DNA of 64,000 bases, taken from Blastomonas fulva. GTDB taxonomy: Bacteria; Pseudomonadota; Alphaproteobacteria; Sphingomonadales; Sphingomonadaceae. Of the stretch, positions 39,919-49,727 are shown one piece after another. Below the pieces are notes generated by a model. That model was given only the letters and a program-made list of their open reading frames with translations. It was not told where the DNA came from and searched no databases. Every line of letters begins with the position of its first letter. Positions within the stretch are counted from its first letter, which is position 1. The stretch spans positions 3,448,501 to 3,512,500 of the forward strand of contig NZ_CP020083.1 of the NCBI RefSeq assembly GCF_003431825.1, written 5' to 3'. The position numbers were made by a program, and so were the translations under genes.

Positions 39919-39979
39919 GGCGCGCAGCCCGTTATGCGCGCCGCTTCCCATTCATCCTGCAGGCTGGTCGGAACCAGCC
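39919..39979 (+). promoter_or_regulatory. Two hairpins in the fabZ-rpmE gap
   Basis: GGCGCGCA (39919-39926) pairs perfectly with TGCGCGCC (39935-39942), and GGCTGGT (39962-39968) pairs with ACCAGCC (39973-39979) with a CGGA loop, 20 nt upstream of the rpmE ATG. The first could close the upstream operon and the second may form part of the L31 leader. Confidence 0.5.
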
Positions 39980-39999
39980 GTTTGACGAGGACCAAACTT

Positions 40000-40230
40000 A
40001 TGAAGACCGATATCCATCCCGACTATCACATGATCAACGTCAAGATGACCGACGGCACCGTCTACCAGACCCGCTCGACCTGGGGCAAGGAAGGCGACAC
40101 GCTGCAGCTGGATATCGATCCGACCTCGCACCCGGCATGGACCGGCGGCAACCAGCGCATGCTGGACGCAGGCGGCCAGGTTGCACGCTTCAACAAGCGT
40201 TTCGGCGGACTGTCGCTCAAGAAGGGCTGA
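40000..40230 (+). CDS. rpmE: 50S ribosomal protein L31, zinc-independent type
   Basis: Large-subunit protein of 76 residues; start ATG 40000 with GAGG upstream. It begins [20 protein letters not shown], the normal L31 start, but contains no cysteine at all, so it belongs to the form without a zinc site. It is followed by a strong terminator. Confidence 0.95.
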   Translation: MKTDIHPDYHMINVKMTDGTVYQTRSTWGKEGDTLQLDIDPTSHPAWTGGNQRMLDAGGQVARFNKRFGGLSLKKG

Positions 40231-40255
40231 TCGCTCCGATCGCTTTCGATTTATG

Positions 40256-40294
40256 AAAAAGGGCTGCGAACCGGTTGGTTCGTAGCCCTTTTTT
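40256..40294 (+). terminator. Rho-independent terminator after rpmE
   Basis: GGGCTGCGAACC (40261-40272) pairs with GGTTCGTAGCCC (40277-40288), one G-U pair, followed by six Ts and preceded by an A-run. It can act in both directions. Confidence 0.92.
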
Positions 40295-40315
40295 ATTGTG
40301 CGTGATGCCGAAGCC

Positions 40316-40463
40316 GGTCCCCTGCGCAGGCAGGGGCCCATATCCTGGCCGCTCGATATCGTGCTCGCCTGTTTAAGGGCGCTCATCTTTAAGGTTGGGC
40401 ACTAATCCGATGGTGAGGAGAGTTCGTAGATCAGGAGATGGCCCCCTGCCTTCGCAGGGGACC
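40316..40463. repeat. Intergenic palindromic repeat, 31-bp arms
   Basis: The left arm 40316-40346 and right arm 40433-40463 are inverted copies with three mismatches over 31 bp, enclosing an 86-bp spacer. It lies between the rpmE terminator and the alaS 3' end. The arms contain GTCCCCTGCG/GCAGGGG cores, a different sequence family from the repeats at 1730 and 51800. Confidence 0.85.
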
Positions 40464-40476
40464 ATGAAGCGATTCA

Positions 40477-43140
40477 TCAGACTGCCGGCGCGTTTACCGA
40501 AGCGATGACCGCGCGCACCGCATCGAGCGCGGCTTGCGCCTGCGATCCATCCGGACCGCCGCCCTGCGCCATGTCGCGTCGGCCGCCGCCGCCCTTGCCG
40601 CCCAACGCCTCGACACCGGCGCGGACAAGATCGACCGCACTGAACGAGCCGACCAAATCGTCGGTTACCGCAGCGGCAAAGGCCGCGCGGCCATCGTTGA
40701 CCGCGACCATCACGGCGATACCCGAGCCCAGCGAGCTTTTCGCCTGATCGAGCAGGCCGCGAAGTTCCTTGGGGTCCAGCCCCTCAATGACCTGCGCGAT
40801 GAAGCTCACGCCGCCGATGCTCTCCACCGCAGGCCCTGCCTTGCCCGAACCGCCGCCCAGCGCCAGCGCTTTGCGAGCTTCGGCGAGTTCGCGCTCTAGT
40901 GTGCGACGTTCGTCGACCAGCGCCGCGATGCGCGCCTCGACTTCGTCCGGCGCGGTCTTCACCAGCGCCGCGATCGCCTTGAGCCGTTCGTCACGCCCGA
41001 CCAGCCATTGCCGCGCGCCTTCGCCCGTCAGCGCCTCGATCCGGCGCACGCCGCTCGAGACCGCGCTTTCCGAAACGATGCGGAAAATGCCGATGTCGCC
41101 CAGCGCACGGACATGCGTGCCGCCGCACAGTTCGACCGAATAATGCTTGTCGGTGGCGCGGCCCATCGAGAGCACGCGGACCTCATCGCCATATTTCTCT
41201 CCGAACAGCGCTAGCGCGCCCGCCTTGACCGCATCGTCGGGGGTCATCAAGCGGGTTGTGACAGCCTCGTTGGCGCGGATCTCGGCGTTGACCTCGGCCT
41301 CGACCGCGGCAATCTCCGCATCGGAGAGCGCCTTGGTGTGCGAAAAGTCGAAGCGCAGACGGTCGGGACCGACCATCGATCCCTTCTGGGTGACGTGCCC
41401 GCCCAGATGGTTGCGCAGCGCAGCGTGAAGCAGGTGGGTGGCGCTGTGGTTGGCGCGCAGCGCATCGCGCCGTTCGACATCGACCACCAGATGCACGGTA
41501 TCGCCGACGGCAATACTGCCCGCCTCGACCCGCGCCTGGTGCGCGTGCAGACGGCCAAGCGGCTTTGACGTGTCATCGACCACGGCCTTCAGACCGCCAA
41601 GCGAAGTGATCCGCCCGGCATCGCCCATCTGGCCGCCGCTTTCGCCATAGAACGGCGTCTGGTTGACCAGGATGGTAACGGTGTCGCCTTCGCTGGCCGA
41701 AACGATCTCGGCGCCATCGCGCAGCAGTGCGACGACCTGCGCCTCGCCTTCGGTGGCGGTATAGCCGGTGAACTCGGTGCCGCCCTCACGTTCGGCGATG
41801 TCGTACCAGATATCCGCCGAAGCCGCTTCGCCCGAGCCCTTCCATGCGGCGCGCGCGGCAGCCTTCTGCGCGGCCATCGCGGTGTCGAACCCGGCGCGAT
41901 CGACGCCAAGCCCTCTGGACCGCAGCGCATCTTCGGTGAGATCATAGGGGAAGCCGAAGGTGTCGTAGAGCTTGAACGCGGTTTCACCCGCCAGCACCGC
42001 GCCCTCGCCGAGATCGGCGGTGGCCTCGTCAAGCAGCTTCAAGCCCTTGTCGAGCGTCTGGCGGAAACGGGTTTCCTCACGCTCGAGCGTTTCCTCGATC
42101 AGCGGCTGCGCACGGCCGAGCTCGGGGAAGGCCTGCCCCATTTCGGCGACCAGGGTCGGCACCAGACGGTGCATCAGCGGATCGGCGGCGCCAAGAATAT
42201 GCGCATGACGCATTGCGCGACGCATGATCCGGCGCAACACATAGCCACGCCCTTCATTGGCAGGCAGCACGCCATCGGCGATCAGGAACGAGGTGGCGCG
42301 CAGGTGATCGGCGATCACGCGGTGGCTGGCCTGGTTCTCGCCTGTGGTATGGGTGCCGGTGGCCTGGCCCGATGCCGCGATCAGCGCCTTGAACAGGTCG
42401 ATGTCGTAATTGTCGTGTACGCCCTGCATCACCGCAGCGAGCCGCTCGATGCCCATGCCGGTGTCGATCGACGGGCGCGGCAGGTTGGTGCGGCTGCCAT
42501 CGGCGTGCTGTTCATACTGCATGAACACGAGGTTCCAGATCTCGATGAACCGGTCGCCATCCTCGTCCGGCGAGCCCGGAGGGCCGCCGAAGATGTGATC
42601 GCCATGATCGTAGAAGATTTCGCTGCACGGACCGCACGGCCCGGTATCACCCATCGACCAGAAATTGTCCGAGGTCGCGATGCGGATGATGCGGTCTTCA
42701 GGGAGGCCTGCGATCTTGCGCCACAGATCGAACGCCTCGTCATCGGTGTGGTAGACGGTGACGGTGAGCTTGTCGGCGGCGAGGCCCCAGGTCTTGTTGA
42801 CCAGGGTCCAGGCGTGGTGGATCGCCTCTTCCTTGAAATAATCGCCGAACGAGAAATTGCCCAGCATCTCGAAGAAGGTGTGATGCCGCGCGGTGTAGCC
42901 GACATTGTCGAGATCGTTGTGCTTGCCACCGGCGCGGACGCATTTCTGCGACGAGGTCGCGCGCGGGTTGGCGCGCTGTTCAAGCCCGGTGAAGACGTTC
43001 TTGAACGGCACCATCCCGGCGTTGACGAACATCAACGTCGGGTCGTTGTGCGGAACCAGCGGTGCCGAAGGCACGATATCGTGGCCATTGCCCCCGAAAT
43101 AGTCGAGGAATGAACGCCTTATGTCGTTTGTCGATGTCAT
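40477..43140 (-). CDS. alaS: Alanyl-tRNA synthetase
   Basis: Class II synthetase of 887 residues charging tRNA-Ala, with editing of Ser and Gly. N-terminal motifs [15 protein letters not shown] and [17 protein letters not shown]; aminoacylation motif [14 protein letters not shown]; editing-domain zinc motif [11 protein letters not shown] plus [16 protein letters not shown] 43140 gives the family start; ATG 43152 is also in frame. The gene is in line with recA, separated by the recA terminator. Confidence 0.96.
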   Translation of the reverse strand: MTSTNDIRRSFLDYFGGNGHDIVPSAPLVPHNDPTLMFVNAGMVPFKNVFTGLEQRANPRATSSQKCVRAGGKHNDLDNVGYTARHHTFFEMLGNFSFGDYFKEEAIHHAWTLVNKTWGLAADKLTVTVYHTDDEAFDLWRKIAGLPEDRIIRIATSDNFWSMGDTGPCGPCSEIFYDHGDHIFGGPPGSPDEDGDRFIEIWNLVFMQYEQHADGSRTNLPRPSIDTGMGIERLAAVMQGVHDNYDIDLFKALIAASGQATGTHTTGENQASHRVIADHLRATSFLIADGVLPANEGRGYVLRRIMRRAMRHAHILGAADPLMHRLVPTLVAEMGQAFPELGRAQPLIEETLEREETRFRQTLDKGLKLLDEATADLGEGAVLAGETAFKLYDTFGFPYDLTEDALRSRGLGVDRAGFDTAMAAQKAAARAAWKGSGEAASADIWYDIAEREGGTEFTGYTATEGEAQVVALLRDGAEIVSASEGDTVTILVNQTPFYGESGGQMGDAGRITSLGGLKAVVDDTSKPLGRLHAHQARVEAGSIAVGDTVHLVVDVERRDALRANHSATHLLHAALRNHLGGHVTQKGSMVGPDRLRFDFSHTKALSDAEIAAVEAEVNAEIRANEAVTTRLMTPDDAVKAGALALFGEKYGDEVRVLSMGRATDKHYSVELCGGTHVRALGDIGIFRIVSESAVSSGVRRIEALTGEGARQWLVGRDERLKAIAALVKTAPDEVEARIAALVDERRTLERELAEARKALALGGGSGKAGPAVESIGGVSFIAQVIEGLDPKELRGLLDQAKSSLGSGIAVMVAVNDGRAAFAAAVTDDLVGSFSAVDLVRAGVEALGGKGGGGRRDMAQGGGPDGSQAQAALDAVRAVIASVNAPAV

Positions 43141-43197
43141 GGCTTGCGACATAAGACGAGTTGCAGCGAGATTGAAGCGTTATGTGCGCAAAAATGA

Positions 43198-43231
43198 AAG
43201 GGCGGCGCGGCCTGTGTGCCGCACCGCCCTT
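43198..43231 (-). terminator. Terminator after recA
   Basis: On the minus strand the stem AAGGGCGGTGCGGC pairs with GCCGCGCCGCCCTT across a six-base loop, and TCATTTTT follows. It lies between recA and alaS. Confidence 0.85.
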
Positions 43232-43316
43232 GCCTGTGCTTCTTCCGTTTCATGACCATCGTCCGACAGCAGCCCGTCTCGGCGCCATCAGCGCTTCGAC
43301 GGACCGCCGCGGCGGC

Positions 43317-44402
<1,086 letters not shown>

Positions 44403-44477
44403 TGCCACGCCTCCCTTGCCTAGTTGCTCCCGCCATCGGGTGCAACGACTCAGTGATGTATATGATTTGTTCTCATG

Positions 44478-44492
44478 GAACAAGTAGGGAAC
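44478..44492 (-). promoter_or_regulatory. LexA-type SOS box of recA (GTTCN7GTTC)
   Basis: On the plus strand GAAC (44478-44481), seven bases, GAAC (44489-44492): an exact copy of the direct-repeat operator bound by alphaproteobacterial LexA. It lies 76-90 bp upstream of the recA ATG in a 119-bp gap. A palindrome TGTTC-N5... (44469-44482) flanks it. I could not assign -35 and -10 boxes with certainty. Confidence 0.85.
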
Positions 44493-44521
44493 ATCATCAG
44501 AAAAGCAAGACCGGAACGAAT

Positions 44522-44869
44522 TTATCCCAGCCTGTCCAGCGCTGCTTCGAGCGAGGCGGTGGTATAGGGCTTGGCGAGCGTCGGCGCGTCGGCATGCAGC
44601 GGCGGGATGGTATCGCCGCCGCCGGTGGCAAAGATATAGGGGATGCCTGCAGCTTCCAGCGCATCGGCTAGCGGCCAGCACTTGTCCTGCGCCAGATTGA
44701 CGTCGAGGATCGCGGCGTCGAACCCGCCGCTGGCGATGGCATCGAGCCCATCGGACAGGCTGGCGACGATATGCGCCACCTTGTGTCCCAGAAGGTCGAG
44801 AAAGTCCTCGAGCAGCATGGCTATCATCGCCTCGTCTTCGGCGATCAGGAATGTCCGGGGTTCAGGCAC
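44522..44869 (-). CDS. Single-domain response regulator
   Basis: A 115-residue receiver domain with no output domain. The acidic pocket is AEDEA (Glu11, Asp12, Glu13), the phospho-acceptor is Asp56 in AILDVNL, and the switch lysine is Lys100 in LAKPYT. The start is GTG 44869; no strong ribosome binding site is visible. It lies 16 bp after cckA in the same direction and could act as a phosphate acceptor or sink in that pathway (inference). The sequence is closer to receiver proteins of the blue-light/HWE-kinase type than to CpdR. Confidence 0.88.
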   Translation of the reverse strand: MPEPRTFLIAEDEAMIAMLLEDFLDLLGHKVAHIVASLSDGLDAIASGGFDAAILDVNLAQDKCWPLADALEAAGIPYIFATGGGDTIPPLHADAPTLAKPYTTASLEAALDRLG

Positions 44870-44885
44870 GGTTGGGGGCGTTCTT

Positions 44886-47348
44886 TCACTCTGTCGGTGT
44901 GGCCGCGGCCGCGAGCGCGCCGTGGACGGCATCGACGATTTGCGCAACCGAAAACGGTTTGGGAAGGAAATGGACCTGGTCGATCGAGATGCTCTGGCGC
45001 AGCGTCTCCTCAGCATAGCCCGACATGAACAGGATCGGCAGGCCGGGCATGCGCTTGCGCATCTCCATCGCCATGCCGGGGCCATCAAGATTGGGCATCA
45101 CGACATCGCTGACCACCAGATCGAACGGACCGCTGTCGGTGAGCCGCTCCAACCCGTCTTCGCCATCGGTGGCAGTGACGACGGTGAAGCCCTGGCGGGT
45201 CAGCGCACGCTCTGCGACGGCGCGGACCATATCCTCGTCCTCGACCAGCAGCAGCCGGGCATTGCCCCACTGGCCCGCGCTGACCTTGACCGGCTTGCGG
45301 CTGCGCTGTTCGACCGCGCCACCGCGATAGACGGGGAAATAGATCGAGAAGGTCGTCCCCTTGCCCGTTTCCGAATCGACGAAGATGTAGCCGCCAGACT
45401 GCTTGACGATGCCATAGACGGTGGAGAGCCCAAGGCCTGTGCCTTTGCCGACATCCTTGGTGGTGAAGAACGGCTCGAAGATCCGCGCCTGGACATCGGG
45501 CGGGATGCCCACCCCGCTGTCCTCGACCAGAATCGCGCTGTAATCGTCGGCGGGCAGGATATCGCTCGCCATCGCGCGCACTTCGGCAGCGGTGATCTTG
45601 CGCGTGCGGATGGTGAGCGTGCCGCCCGGCGGGCGCTTGGCGAGCATCGCATCGCGCGCATTGACCGCAAGATTGACGATGACTTGCTCGAGCTGCCCCG
45701 GATCGGCACGCACCGGGCCCAGATTGCGGTCGTGCTGCACCTCGAGCACGATCTTCTCGCCGATCAGCCGCTTCAAGAGCTCTGAGGTGTCCGAGACGAT
45801 ATCGGGCAGCTGCAGCACCTGCGGACGCAGCGTCTGCTGGCGCGAGAAGGCGAGCAGATGCCGGGTCAGCGAGGCGGCGCGGTTGGAGTTGCTGCGGATC
45901 TGCTGGATGTCGTCATAGTCGCTGTCGCCAGGGCTGTGCCGCATCAGCATCAGGTCGCAATGGCCGATGATCGCAGTCAGCACATTGTTGAAATCATGCG
46001 CAACGCCGCCTGCGAGCTGGCCGATCGCCTGCATCTTGCTGGCCTGCGCGACCTGGCGCTTGAGACGGCTTTCCTCGGAGTTGTCCTTGATCGAGAGCAA
46101 CACCGCAGCATCGCCCATGCCGCGCAGCCCTGCCAGCGACAGCGTCACCGGCTCGTCGGGCTGGTGCCGCAGCCGCAGCGCGACATCGGCGGACATCGCC
46201 TGGCCGCTGGCATGCCGGCGCACCGCATCGGCCAGCGCGCCCTTGTCCTCGCGCACCACCAGATCGCCCGGATAGGGTGGCAGCGTGCCTTCGGTGATTC
46301 CGGCGGCGCGGATAAAGGCATCGTTGGCGAACAGGAAGCGCCCGTCGCGATCGGTCATCGCCAGCCCCACCGGCAGCAGCCCGAGCAGGTTCTGGACATA
46401 GCCAAGCGCGGTGCCCTTATCCATGCCGCTGGCGTCTTCATCGATGAGCACGACCAGCGCGGGCGCCTTCTCGCGCTCCTCCGGATCGGTGGTGTGCAAC
46501 GGATCGACCAGCGGCAGATGGAACAGCCTGAGCGGAACGCCCTTGCGCCCCTCGCGTTCGAAATAGATGCGGTTGCGTTCGTCCGCGCGCAGGAAGCTCG
46601 CAAGATCACGCCCCACGACATTGCCCGCCTCGGCGCCCGCGGCGCGCGCGGCAAAGGCGCTGTTGGCAGCGCGGATGCGGCCTTCCGGGCTGATCGCTGC
46701 GGCCATGAAACCACCCTCGCCCAGCGCCCGGCCAGGACGACCCGCCAGCATTTGATCAGCCTCGAGCGCGAGATCGAACTTCTGCACCGGCTCGAACCGC
46801 CACAGCAGATAATCCTGCCCGCGGCCCACCCGCTGAACCGCTGCATCGATCCGGGTACCTGCAGTCACCAGCCCTGCAGCGCCGCCATGGCCGTCGCGCC
46901 AGGCGGCACGCCCGGCCTCGGCCAGCAAATCTCCCCCCTGCCCCGCCAACGGCAGCTTGGGCGGAACTACCTCTGAGCCGAACAGGTCGACAAAGCGCTG
47001 GTTGGCGCAGATCATCCGCCCGGCCTCGTCGGTGATCGCGATCGCGATGACGGGGTGATCGGTTGCGGCATGGGTGACCGACCAGTCGGGCAGCGCGGCC
47101 TGCACCTGCACTCGTGCGGGAAACTGGCGGCGATACACCATGATCAGCGAGGCAAGCCCGACCAGGCCCGCGGCAAACAGCATCAGCGGTACCCAGTCGC
47201 CCAGCGCCAGCCAGATCAAACCGCCGCTCAGAACCAGCGCGCCGACAATGATCAGCGCGGTGATGCGGGCATCGGGTGCATCGGGATCGGGCAGTGCGGG
47301 CAACCATTCCGGCCAGTCAAGGTCGGGTCGGGCACGGGTGGTGGTCAA
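44886..47348 (-). CDS. cckA: CckA-like hybrid histidine kinase
   Basis: An 820-residue membrane sensor kinase. Two adjacent membrane helices (about 30-50 and 52-71), three PAS-like regions (about 95-190, 215-300, 320-425), a dimerization/phospho-acceptor helix AIGQLAGGVAHDFNN with His451, an ATPase domain (NLAVNARDAM, VEDSGVGIP, GKGTGLGLSTVYGIV), and a C-terminal receiver with Asp748 in VVSDVVMPNLDG. This is the architecture of CckA, which in Caulobacter controls CtrA through ChpT. ChpT and CtrA are not in the window. The response regulator follows. Confidence 0.9.
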   Translation of the reverse strand: MTTTRARPDLDWPEWLPALPDPDAPDARITALIIVGALVLSGGLIWLALGDWVPLMLFAAGLVGLASLIMVYRRQFPARVQVQAALPDWSVTHAATDHPVIAIAITDEAGRMICANQRFVDLFGSEVVPPKLPLAGQGGDLLAEAGRAAWRDGHGGAAGLVTAGTRIDAAVQRVGRGQDYLLWRFEPVQKFDLALEADQMLAGRPGRALGEGGFMAAAISPEGRIRAANSAFAARAAGAEAGNVVGRDLASFLRADERNRIYFEREGRKGVPLRLFHLPLVDPLHTTDPEEREKAPALVVLIDEDASGMDKGTALGYVQNLLGLLPVGLAMTDRDGRFLFANDAFIRAAGITEGTLPPYPGDLVVREDKGALADAVRRHASGQAMSADVALRLRHQPDEPVTLSLAGLRGMGDAAVLLSIKDNSEESRLKRQVAQASKMQAIGQLAGGVAHDFNNVLTAIIGHCDLMLMRHSPGDSDYDDIQQIRSNSNRAASLTRHLLAFSRQQTLRPQVLQLPDIVSDTSELLKRLIGEKIVLEVQHDRNLGPVRADPGQLEQVIVNLAVNARDAMLAKRPPGGTLTIRTRKITAAEVRAMASDILPADDYSAILVEDSGVGIPPDVQARIFEPFFTTKDVGKGTGLGLSTVYGIVKQSGGYIFVDSETGKGTTFSIYFPVYRGGAVEQRSRKPVKVSAGQWGNARLLLVEDEDMVRAVAERALTRQGFTVVTATDGEDGLERLTDSGPFDLVVSDVVMPNLDGPGMAMEMRKRMPGLPILFMSGYAEETLRQSISIDQVHFLPKPFSVAQIVDAVHGALAAAATPTE

Positions 47349-47461
47349 GGTCGTCGGGTCCCCCTGCGCGGCCGTAGGGCCCCGCCTGCAAGACGGTGAC
47401 GCTAGCGCAAGTTGCGCAGCGTTACAAATTGCAGATGCGGCTCAGGCGCAGGATGTTGCGA

Positions 47462-48022
47462 TCAGGAGTGCCGCACCCGCGTCAGCCTGCGGCGCCTTTT
47501 GCCGGCGATCCACACCCGCCAGCCGATGGCGCTGGCAAGATAGCCGATCGCAGCGAGCACAACCGCCAGCACGACCAGCCCGAAGGCGGTGATCGAGGCA
47601 GCGCCCGTCAGCCATTCCATCCAGGTTTCGACATGCGGCTGGTTGAGCGCGGTGGCGACCGGCTGGCCATAAGTGGTTGCATCGATCCGCAGGATGAAGC
47701 TGCCGATATGATAGCTTGCCAGCCAGAACAGCGGCGTGGTGAAGGGATTGGTGATGAAGGTGGTCAGCGCGGCCACCGGCACGTTGGCGCGCACAGGCAA
47801 CGCCAGCAGCGCGGCGGCAAAAATCTGGCCCAGCGGGATGATCACGCCGACCAGAACGCCAAGGGCGACGCCCCGCGGCACCGAACGCCGGGTAAAGCGC
47901 CACAGTTCAGAGCGCAGCACGCGCGCGGCAAAGGGCTTGATGAAGCGGTTCTGCTCCATGCTCTCGCGCGTCGGCAGATTGCGTCCCACCCAGCGGCTGA
48001 ACCGGCCTTCAGTCAACTCCAA
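47462..48022 (-). CDS. DUF2062 membrane protein
   Basis: A 186-residue protein with a basic amphipathic N-terminal half and about three membrane helices. It has the family pattern SVPRGVALGVLVGVIIPLGQIFAAALLALPVRANVPVAALTTFITNP, where Asn-Pro follows the third block. The family has no established function, though it often sits with envelope or lipid genes. The start codon is unclear: TTG 48022 or TTG 48016, the latter having AAGGG at a better distance. It lies 113 bp upstream of cckA. Confidence 0.85.
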   Translation of the reverse strand: MELTEGRFSRWVGRNLPTRESMEQNRFIKPFAARVLRSELWRFTRRSVPRGVALGVLVGVIIPLGQIFAAALLALPVRANVPVAALTTFITNPFTTPLFWLASYHIGSFILRIDATTYGQPVATALNQPHVETWMEWLTGAASITAFGLVVLAVVLAAIGYLASAIGWRVWIAGKRRRRLTRVRHS

Positions 48023-48276
48023 ACCCTTGTGCCCTTATCGATCGCTACGCCAGCGTCGATGCCCCATGTGGGAACACCGCCGCAAAAGGCCATAGCCCAT
48101 GATGGATTAAAACGACGTTTACCCAATTCCGGCGCGAATCGGTAGCGACCCCTTGCAGCACAGCCCATAGCGGACCTGCGTGATCTGGCGCACGTCATGT
48201 CACGAACCGACGGCTTTTTTCGATGATCGGAGCCCGACGCGAGCATCGCGCTCCGCCTGCGACTTGAAGGCAGGTG

Positions 48277-48759
48277 CTAGCCCTTGTCGCGCATGATGCG
48301 GCCCTGGTCGCGTTTCCATTCGCGCTCCTTGGTCGCTGCGCGCTTGTCGGGGGCCTTCTTGCCCTTGGCGAGCGCAAGTTCGACCTTGGCGCGACCGCGG
48401 CCGTTGAAGAACACCGAGAGCGGCACCAGGGTCATCCCCTGACGGTTGACCGCGCCGTGCAGCTTGCTGATCTCGCGCGAATGCAGCAGCAGCTTGCGGG
48501 GGCGCTTGGGTTCGTGGTTCTCGCGGTTGCCGTGGCTGTATTCGGGGATGTTCGAGTTGATCAGCCAGATCTGCTCGTCCTTCACCTCGGCATAGCTTTC
48601 GGCGATCGAGCCCTGGCCCGAGCGCAGCGCCTTGACCTCGGTTCCGGTCAGCGCGATGCCTGCCTCGTACACCGTATCGATGGCATAATCGTACCGCGCG
48701 CGCCGGTTTTCGGCGACGATCTTCTGTTTGTCAAAGGCTTCCGGTTTGGGCCGCGCCAT
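48277..48759 (-). CDS. smpB: SsrA-binding protein
   Basis: Binds tmRNA to rescue stalled ribosomes; 160 residues. The N-terminal [34 protein letters not shown] and [20 protein letters not shown] blocks are diagnostic. The basic C-terminal tail ([19 protein letters not shown]) is the decoding-centre mimic. The ATG shares a base with the dapA stop (TGATG). The tmRNA gene itself is not in the window. Confidence 0.96.
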   Translation of the reverse strand: MARPKPEAFDKQKIVAENRRARYDYAIDTVYEAGIALTGTEVKALRSGQGSIAESYAEVKDEQIWLINSNIPEYSHGNRENHEPKRPRKLLLHSREISKLHGAVNRQGMTLVPLSVFFNGRGRAKVELALAKGKKAPDKRAATKEREWKRDQGRIMRDKG

Positions 48760-49634
48760 CAAATAAGCCCGGCGTGAACCAGGGCGGCATCGACCGCCTT
48801 GCGGCTCTTCTTGTCAGGCGGGGTCATCGGCAACCGCAGATCAGGCAGGAAATCGGGCCGCACGCGGTTTATGGCATATTTGACCGGGCCGGGCGAGGCA
48901 TCCGAGAACATCGCAGAATGCAGCGGATACAGCCGGTCGTTGAGCGCCAGCGCCGCCTTGTAATCACCCTTGGCGAGCGCCGCCTGGAACTGCGCGCACA
49001 GCGCCGGGGCGACGTTTGCGGTTACCGAGATGCAGCCCACCCCGCCCATCGCGCGGTGGCCCAGCGCAAGCTCGTCATTGCCCGACATCTGGCAGAACTT
49101 CTTGCCGCACTGCGCGCGCTGGGCGCTCACGCGCTCAAGATCACCGGTGGCATCCTTGACCCCGATGACGGTGGGGAAGCGCGACAACTTGGCCATCGTC
49201 TCGACCTTGATGTCGGTGACGGTACGCGCGGGCACGTTGTAGAGCATGATCGGCAGGTCGCATGCCTCGGTCAGCGCCTTGAAATGCGCACGCACGCCGT
49301 CCTGGCCCGGGCGGTTGTAATAAGGCGGCACGACCAGCGCCGCGCTGGCGCCGGCGGCCTTGGCGTTGAGCATGTGGCCGATGGCAACCTTGGTGTCGTT
49401 CGATCCGCAGCCGGCGATCACCGGAACGCGCCCGGCGGCCTGCTCGACGCACACGCGCACGATGTAATCATGCTCCTCGATCGACATCGTCGCGGCCTCG
49501 CCGGTGGTGCCGCACGGGACCAGACCGGAACTGCCGTTCTCGATCTGCCAGTCGATCAGGGCACGAAATGCGGGCTCGTCAAACGATCCGTCGCGGAACG
49601 GGGTCGCAAGGGCCGGAATTGAGCCGGAAAACAT
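48759..49634 (-). CDS. dapA: 4-hydroxy-tetrahydrodipicolinate synthase
   Basis: Condenses aspartate semialdehyde and pyruvate on the lysine/diaminopimelate route. The 291 residues show [19 protein letters not shown], the [11 protein letters not shown] region with the Tyr of the catalytic triad, and the Schiff-base Lys160 in [13 protein letters not shown] 49634 with AAGGAG upstream. Translationally coupled to smpB. It is divergent from the transglycosylase gene. Confidence 0.96.
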   Translation of the reverse strand: MFSGSIPALATPFRDGSFDEPAFRALIDWQIENGSSGLVPCGTTGEAATMSIEEHDYIVRVCVEQAAGRVPVIAGCGSNDTKVAIGHMLNAKAAGASAALVVPPYYNRPGQDGVRAHFKALTEACDLPIMLYNVPARTVTDIKVETMAKLSRFPTVIGVKDATGDLERVSAQRAQCGKKFCQMSGNDELALGHRAMGGVGCISVTANVAPALCAQFQAALAKGDYKAALALNDRLYPLHSAMFSDASPGPVKYAINRVRPDFLPDLRLPMTPPDKKSRKAVDAALVHAGLI

Positions 49635-49727
49635 CGGGTAGCTCCTTTACCTCGCCCGCAAATCGGGCAAGAAGACTTCGAGACGCACATAGCTGTGTGT
49701 TCAGCGCCTGATAAGGATCGAAAGCGC

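Noticed and set aside
47396..48145. 249-residue plus-strand frame opposite the DUF2062 gene
   Set aside because: Antisense to a recognised membrane protein and with a composition typical of shadows.
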